Shown: piece after piece, positions 60,442 through 64,000 of the stretch
How the letters are laid out: every line of letters starts with the position of its first letter
Position numbering within the stretch: position 1 is the first letter of the stretch
DNA from: Pseudomonadota bacterium
GTDB taxonomy: Bacteria; Pseudomonadota; Gammaproteobacteria; Burkholderiales; Rhodocyclaceae
DNA: 64,000 bases
Reading direction: 5' to 3'
Assembly: GCA_018262095.1 (NCBI GenBank)
Contig: JAGTRW010000016.1
Location: 1 to 64,000, forward strand
Made by a program: the position numbers and the translations under genes
The notes under the pieces: model-generated
What the model saw: only the letters and a program-made list of their open reading frames with translations
What the model was told of the DNA's origin: nothing
The model's database searches: none

Positions 60442-60610
60442 GTCTGGGATGGTGAGTTCAACACCGGTCCAGAAGCTCTCGATTCGTTCCTTGAAGAAAG
60501 AATCAGACCCTTGTGGTCAAGGCGGATCAAGCGTTTGCTGGTCCGTCGTTGCGCCGCCTTCGATTTCGTTGCCGCGAATCGGCCTCACTGAAGCCAGGGC
60601 GTCCGAAGGG

Positions 60611-61369
60611 TCACCAGAGGCTATGTCTGAGTAAGGAAATTGCCCCGATCACCACGATCAGCTCCATGATCCAGGCGTGGATTCCCGCTGGCACGTATTT
60701 GAGCAGCCAACGAGCGACCAAGGCGCCTGGCGCGGTGCAAAAACCGACCAGCAATCCAACGCAAGCCAGTTCGAGCGTGAGGGCCGAAAATCCGCCAAAC
60801 AAGACGACCTTGGTGGCGCCCATGATGAGTGATGTCACCGCATCCGTGGCAATGAGAATCTCGCCAGACAGCCCTGCTGACATCAGAATCGAGATGAGCA
60901 GGATTCCTGTTCCCGACATCCCGCCATTGACAAAGCCAAAACCACCGCCGGCAAGGATCTCAACGCTTGTGGAGAATTGAAATACGGATTTGCGCAAAAT
61001 CCGGCGAAGAGGGACGCAAGCGAGCAGGAAAAATCCAAGCAGCGCGGCGACCCAGTTGGCGTTGAGCAAGGTGTAGCAATAGGCTCCGGCAACGCAGGCG
61101 GGAAAGCCGACGATGAGGATGCGTCGGACATGAGTCCAGTGAATATCCCGCCAAAAAACAAGGACACGACTGCCATTGGTAAATAGCATCGCCACGGCCA
61201 TTACCGGGATGACGTTTTCCACGCCGACCAGTGGCGCCAGAAACGCAGGCAGGATAAGGCCGGTACCGAAACCGGAAACCCCGCCAAGGATCGAGGCAAG
61301 AAATGCGACCAAGCAGGCTATGCCAAATTGTGGCAGGTGCGCAATTTGGATTTGGAGTAATTCTGCCAT
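60611..61369 (-). CDS. TauE/SafE (TSUP) family permease
   Basis: 252 residues with about eight TMs. The N-terminal repeat has FLASILGGVSGFGTGLILPA and the C-terminal half GFGFVNGGMSGTGILLISIL, the paired GG-x2-GxG motifs of the sulfite exporter TauE family. It transports a sulfur- or carbon-containing organic anion (sulfite, sulfoacetate and relatives are family substrates). No sulfonate genes are adjacent, so the substrate is open. Confidence 0.88.
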   Translation of the reverse strand: MAELLQIQIAHLPQFGIACLVAFLASILGGVSGFGTGLILPAFLAPLVGVENVIPVMAVAMLFTNGSRVLVFWRDIHWTHVRRILIVGFPACVAGAYCYTLLNANWVAALLGFFLLACVPLRRILRKSVFQFSTSVEILAGGGFGFVNGGMSGTGILLISILMSAGLSGEILIATDAVTSLIMGATKVVLFGGFSALTLELACVGLLVGFCTAPGALVARWLLKYVPAGIHAWIMELIVVIGAISLLRHSLW

Positions 61370-61490
61370 CAGGGCTGGGCAACCGATGTAAAAAACCGCT
61401 ATTGAAAATCCGCGCCAGACGCCGGCTACCCTCGGCCAAACCGTTTTGGCACACCCTCCTGCTGGTAGCCGTGCGTCCTAGAGCCTGCTT

Positions 61491-61796
61491 CTACAGCATC
61501 ACATCAAGCAGGCGCACGTACTGTTGTCCGCCGTGCATATCACGCTCCATCACCCCCCCCTGAGCTCGAACGCGTGGGTAGGAGATCTTGAGGACGCACA
61601 AATCCGGAACCGGAAAACACTTGATTTGTGTCGGATCAATACCATAGAGCGCGCCGATCGCCGCGGGCTGAAACGCCTGCGACGAACTGTAGCGGTCAAA
61701 AGCGGCGCGATCGGGGAACCACAAGTCCAGCGTGATCCAGAACGGTCCCGCATTCTTCGATCGTACGTGCCGGCAAACCTCGCTGACCTTAGGCAT
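61491..61796 (-). CDS. DUF4387 protein
   Basis: 101 residues from the ATG at 61796. The early motif SKNAGPFWITLDLWFPD and later ALYGIDPTQIKCFPVPDL match the DUF4387 family as I know it. It overlaps the 3' end of the AtuA-family gene by 8 bp. DUF4387 is regularly next to, or fused to, AtuA-like proteins, so the two likely form one enzyme. Activity unknown. Confidence 0.8.
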   Translation of the reverse strand: MPKVSEVCRHVRSKNAGPFWITLDLWFPDRAAFDRYSSSQAFQPAAIGALYGIDPTQIKCFPVPDLCVLKISYPRVRAQGGVMERDMHGGQQYVRLLDVML

Positions 61797-63171
61797 CGGC
61801 TTTCTCCTTGGCGTTGATATACACGGTACGAACCAATTCCATCGGGTCATCGACATGGACGACGTGGTTCAGCTTGAACTCATACACCTGTCCTCGCTCC
61901 ACTTCCGCGGGGGAAAACGGGAAGGCATAACTTGGCAATTCCTGGCAGGGATTGAGCGGCAGATGGAAAAACCACGGATTGCAGGTTTTTGCGATCTGCG
62001 TGGCGACTTCCTGCGTCGCCGCCGTGACGACGAGCAACAGCCCCACTTCGCGCGGCGCGGCCGTTGGCGCATCGAGTTTCTCGCCGCACACTGCATTCCA
62101 TCCATAGGCGCGCAAGGAAATGTCGAACTCACCGGCTCGCTCGCCCATGTTGGCGTGCACCCGCGTCACCAGAACGTCATGCATCTGCGCCATGAAACGA
62201 TCGAGATTGGCGAGCACCTCGCGATCCTGGATGCCGACGAGCATGATCGTCTGGTAACCACATCCGCTTGCCCCTTCGAGCTTCATCGTATAAGGCTGCG
62301 CCACCAGCTTCGAACCGGTGACGCGCACGGTGCGCTGATCGACGGCTTCGTAAATGGCTTGCGTTACATCCAGGGTGCAGCCGGGTTCCTGCAGCAGAAA
62401 GGGATCGCTGTTCTCGTACAACATGTGGGCGGCAATGGTCTCGACCGTGCATTGATTGTCGGGGCCCAAGGGTTCGACCGTAAAATCGTCCCGGCCGACG
62501 TGGATCATCACCCCGCCCTCGCGCGGGTGCGTGGTACACAAAGAACCACATTCCGCGATTTTGCCCGCATGCCAGGCGACGCCCAGGCCCGCGCCGCGCA
62601 TCAAGGGCACGGCGGCGAGCACCGCGGAGTCAGTCGACCGTCCGCCGAGCACGATGTCGGCGCCGGCTTCCAGGGCCGCGATGTACGGCTCCGGCCCCAT
62701 CAGCGCGACGATGTGATCGCATGCCCGGAAAAGGGCCGGGTCGCTGTCTGTCATTGGCGCCAAGGGGGTGACCCGGCCTGCTTCGGCCTTTTTCGCCATG
62801 AGCTCGGGCGGCTGTTCCGAATAGAGCAGCGCGATGCGGGGATGCAAGCCGTGCTCCCGCGCGATTTCCAGTGCGATGTCGCGTGTCCACTCGAGTGCCT
62901 GATCGCCGCCCGAAGTGCCGCACGATCCGATGAGCAGAGGAATGCCGGCTTTGGCCTGGGCGCGCATGAGAATCGACAGGTCGTGTTTGATCGAATCGCG
63001 CGAATACTTGGCTTTGCCCGTCGCGAGGTAAGCCGGGCCACTGTCGGTTGACCCGGCGTCGCAGGCAATGGCGTCGGCGTCGCTGACGCGCGCGAAGACA
63101 TCGCTTTCCTTGACGCCGAGCCCCAGTGCGCCAACGGGCACCAGAATATTGATGGAGGAAGAGGGTGACAT
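61789..63171 (-). CDS. Acyclic terpene utilisation AtuA family protein (DUF1446-like)
   Basis: 460 residues. Visible family features: ACDAGSTDSGPAYLATGKAK, LLIGSCGTSGGDQALEWTRD, ADIVLGGRSTDSAVLAAVPL and the region GWNAVCGEKLD. AAGGA lies 8 bases before the ATG. AtuA itself belongs to the citronellol/geraniol catabolic cluster, but this broad family also occurs in unrelated carboxylic-acid pathways. No other atu genes (biotin carboxylase, acyl-CoA dehydrogenases) are present, so terpene use is not supported here. Confidence 0.85.
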   Translation of the reverse strand: MSPSSSINILVPVGALGLGVKESDVFARVSDADAIACDAGSTDSGPAYLATGKAKYSRDSIKHDLSILMRAQAKAGIPLLIGSCGTSGGDQALEWTRDIALEIAREHGLHPRIALLYSEQPPELMAKKAEAGRVTPLAPMTDSDPALFRACDHIVALMGPEPYIAALEAGADIVLGGRSTDSAVLAAVPLMRGAGLGVAWHAGKIAECGSLCTTHPREGGVMIHVGRDDFTVEPLGPDNQCTVETIAAHMLYENSDPFLLQEPGCTLDVTQAIYEAVDQRTVRVTGSKLVAQPYTMKLEGASGCGYQTIMLVGIQDREVLANLDRFMAQMHDVLVTRVHANMGERAGEFDISLRAYGWNAVCGEKLDAPTAAPREVGLLLVVTAATQEVATQIAKTCNPWFFHLPLNPCQELPSYAFPFSPAEVERGQVYEFKLNHVVHVDDPMELVRTVYINAKEKADA

Positions 63172-63183
63172 GGTTTGTCCTTA

Positions 63184-63212
63184 TGTATACGACCTGTTGA
63201 GATTGTAGACAA
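63184..63212 (-). promoter_or_regulatory. AtuA-operon promoter overlapped by GntR-type operator sequences
   Basis: Minus strand: TTGTCT (63212-63207), 17-bp spacer, TATACA (63189-63184). The palindrome TTGTAGACAA (63203-63212) covers the -35, and GTATAC (63185-63190) lies in the -10; both fit the GT-N2/3-AC core of FadR/FCD-type GntR operators. Confidence 0.55.
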
Positions 63213-63249
63213 ATATGCGACTTCGTCAACCGTATGCTAAAGTCGCCCG

Positions 63250-63927
63250 ATGACGATCACTAAACCTATCCTGTCTTCCCGTGTGATGATCGACGATACC
63301 GTTGCACAGTTGGAAGCGTTGATCATGCGCGGCGAATTGCAACCGGGCGACCGATTGCCGGAACAGCAGTTGGCCAACACGCTGGGGGTCAGCCGAGGTC
63401 CTTTGCGAGAAGCGATCCGGACCCTGGAAGGGCGTCGCTTGCTTGAACGAACGCCGCACGCCGGCGTGCGAGTGGTTCAGCTCTCGCTCGATGACCTTGA
63501 GCAACTGCTGGTGATGCGCGAGGCCCTCGAAGGCATGGCGTGTCGGCAGGCCGCTGAACAAATGACGGTGCATGAAATTCACAAGCTGCGCGAGACGGCA
63601 GCGCGCATCGAAAAGCTCATCAACGAAGGGTCGCTGTTCATATTTTCGGGCCAGCTGGATGCCGATTTTCACTTGCAGATCGCTATTGGCAGCCGTAACC
63701 AATGGATCAGGCGCTTGCTGTGTGAAGACCTGTATTCGCTGTTACGCCTGTATCGTCTGCATGGGGTACGCCAACCCGACAACATTGCGCTGGTCACCGC
63801 CAAGGAGCACCACGAGATTATTGATCGCATCCATGCGCGTGACCCGGACGGTGCTGAACAGACCATGCGCGCGCATGTGCGCCACAGTCGGGACCGGCTG
63901 CTCAGCCAGATCCGGGCCGCCGGCTGA
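63250..63927 (+). CDS. GntR-family regulator, FCD (FadR) subfamily
   Basis: 225 residues. N-terminal winged HTH (about 15-75: QPGDRLPEQQLANTLGVSRG; PLREAIRTLEGRRLLERTP), then an all-helical FCD ligand domain with metal-type residues (ADFHLQIAIGSRN; EHHEIIDRIHARD). It is divergent from the AtuA-DUF4387 operon by 78 bp, with operator-like palindromes on that promoter, so it most likely represses that operon until an organic-acid ligand appears. Confidence 0.9.
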   Translation: MTITKPILSSRVMIDDTVAQLEALIMRGELQPGDRLPEQQLANTLGVSRGPLREAIRTLEGRRLLERTPHAGVRVVQLSLDDLEQLLVMREALEGMACRQAAEQMTVHEIHKLRETAARIEKLINEGSLFIFSGQLDADFHLQIAIGSRNQWIRRLLCEDLYSLLRLYRLHGVRQPDNIALVTAKEHHEIIDRIHARDPDGAEQTMRAHVRHSRDRLLSQIRAAG

Positions 63928-64000
63928 AGTCGAATAGCCGGTCGCGCGGCTGATTTTGCTGAGAACCAAGAACCCGTCTGGGCGCTGCGACGGTTCCGCT

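Noticed and set aside
63928-64000. Possible start or end of another gene at the window edge
   Set aside because: No ribosome site, stop context or motif can be seen in the last 73 bases.

Overview
High-GC proteobacterial chromosomal DNA, most likely a betaproteobacterium (Rhodocyclales or Burkholderiales). The pointers are the DUF3348/DUF802/OmpA/DUF2894 cassette, the Pot-GabDT cluster under a MocR regulator, and a protocatechuate/gallate meta-cleavage lower pathway. No rRNA, tRNA, CRISPR array, complete insertion sequence or prophage was seen. Genus cannot be set from the sequence alone.

Layout. 1-3213: gene tail, chemotaxis receptor (-), orphan AraC regulator. 3214-4033: a graveyard of fused gene fragments (PTS EIIB tail, adhesin tail, FecR signal peptide, probable aldo/keto reductase piece). 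4034-12861: two-partner secretion locus: TpsB pore, 1403-residue TpsA exoprotein, FecR-domain protein and a TPR/GT41 glycosyltransferase that may modify the exoprotein. 12985-14403: 14-TM drug exporter. 14475-18710: a tight four-gene cassette with a MotA/TolQ-like channel carrying a long cytoplasmic tail, a MotB/OmpA-like partner and two proteins of unknown function; it has the architecture of a Zorya-type proton-driven defence motor and is the main candidate system here. 18754-23102 (-): glucose PTS as two polypeptides, PtsG with an extra inactive EIIB domain and an EIIA-HPr-EI fusion. 23531-33667: orphan binding protein, MocR regulator, and the divergent potADBC-gabD-gabT cluster for polyamine/GABA uptake and conversion to succinate.

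33689-39119: Gfo/Idh oxidoreductase coupled to a HigBA-type toxin-antitoxin pair, KDG kinase, FAH-family hydrolase and small hypotheticals. 39345-42228: MASE1-PAS-GGDEF diguanylate cyclase followed by a hemerythrin. 42225-49560: LysR regulator divergent from galD-ligJ-ligK-ligI, a Tat-exported LigI paralogue and a DctA-type carrier. Together these convert PDC/oxalomesaconate to pyruvate and oxaloacetate. 49961-51762: envelope-stress-like lipoproteins, including a translationally coupled Spy/CpxP-like trio. 51931-53856: RecQ. 54085-58525: FGGY kinase, 2-hydroxyacid dehydrogenase and 6-phosphogluconate dehydrogenase. 58849-61369: D-aminoacylase and a TauE/SafE permease. 61491-63927: DUF4387/AtuA pair divergent from a GntR regulator.

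Intergenic repeats are notable. Five copies of a palindromic element with roughly 9-bp periodicity (AACCACGGCG AACACAGCG ...) sit between genes in the pot-gab, lig and kinase operons. A 101-bp nested palindrome and a dRS3-like hairpin lie near the FGGY kinase.
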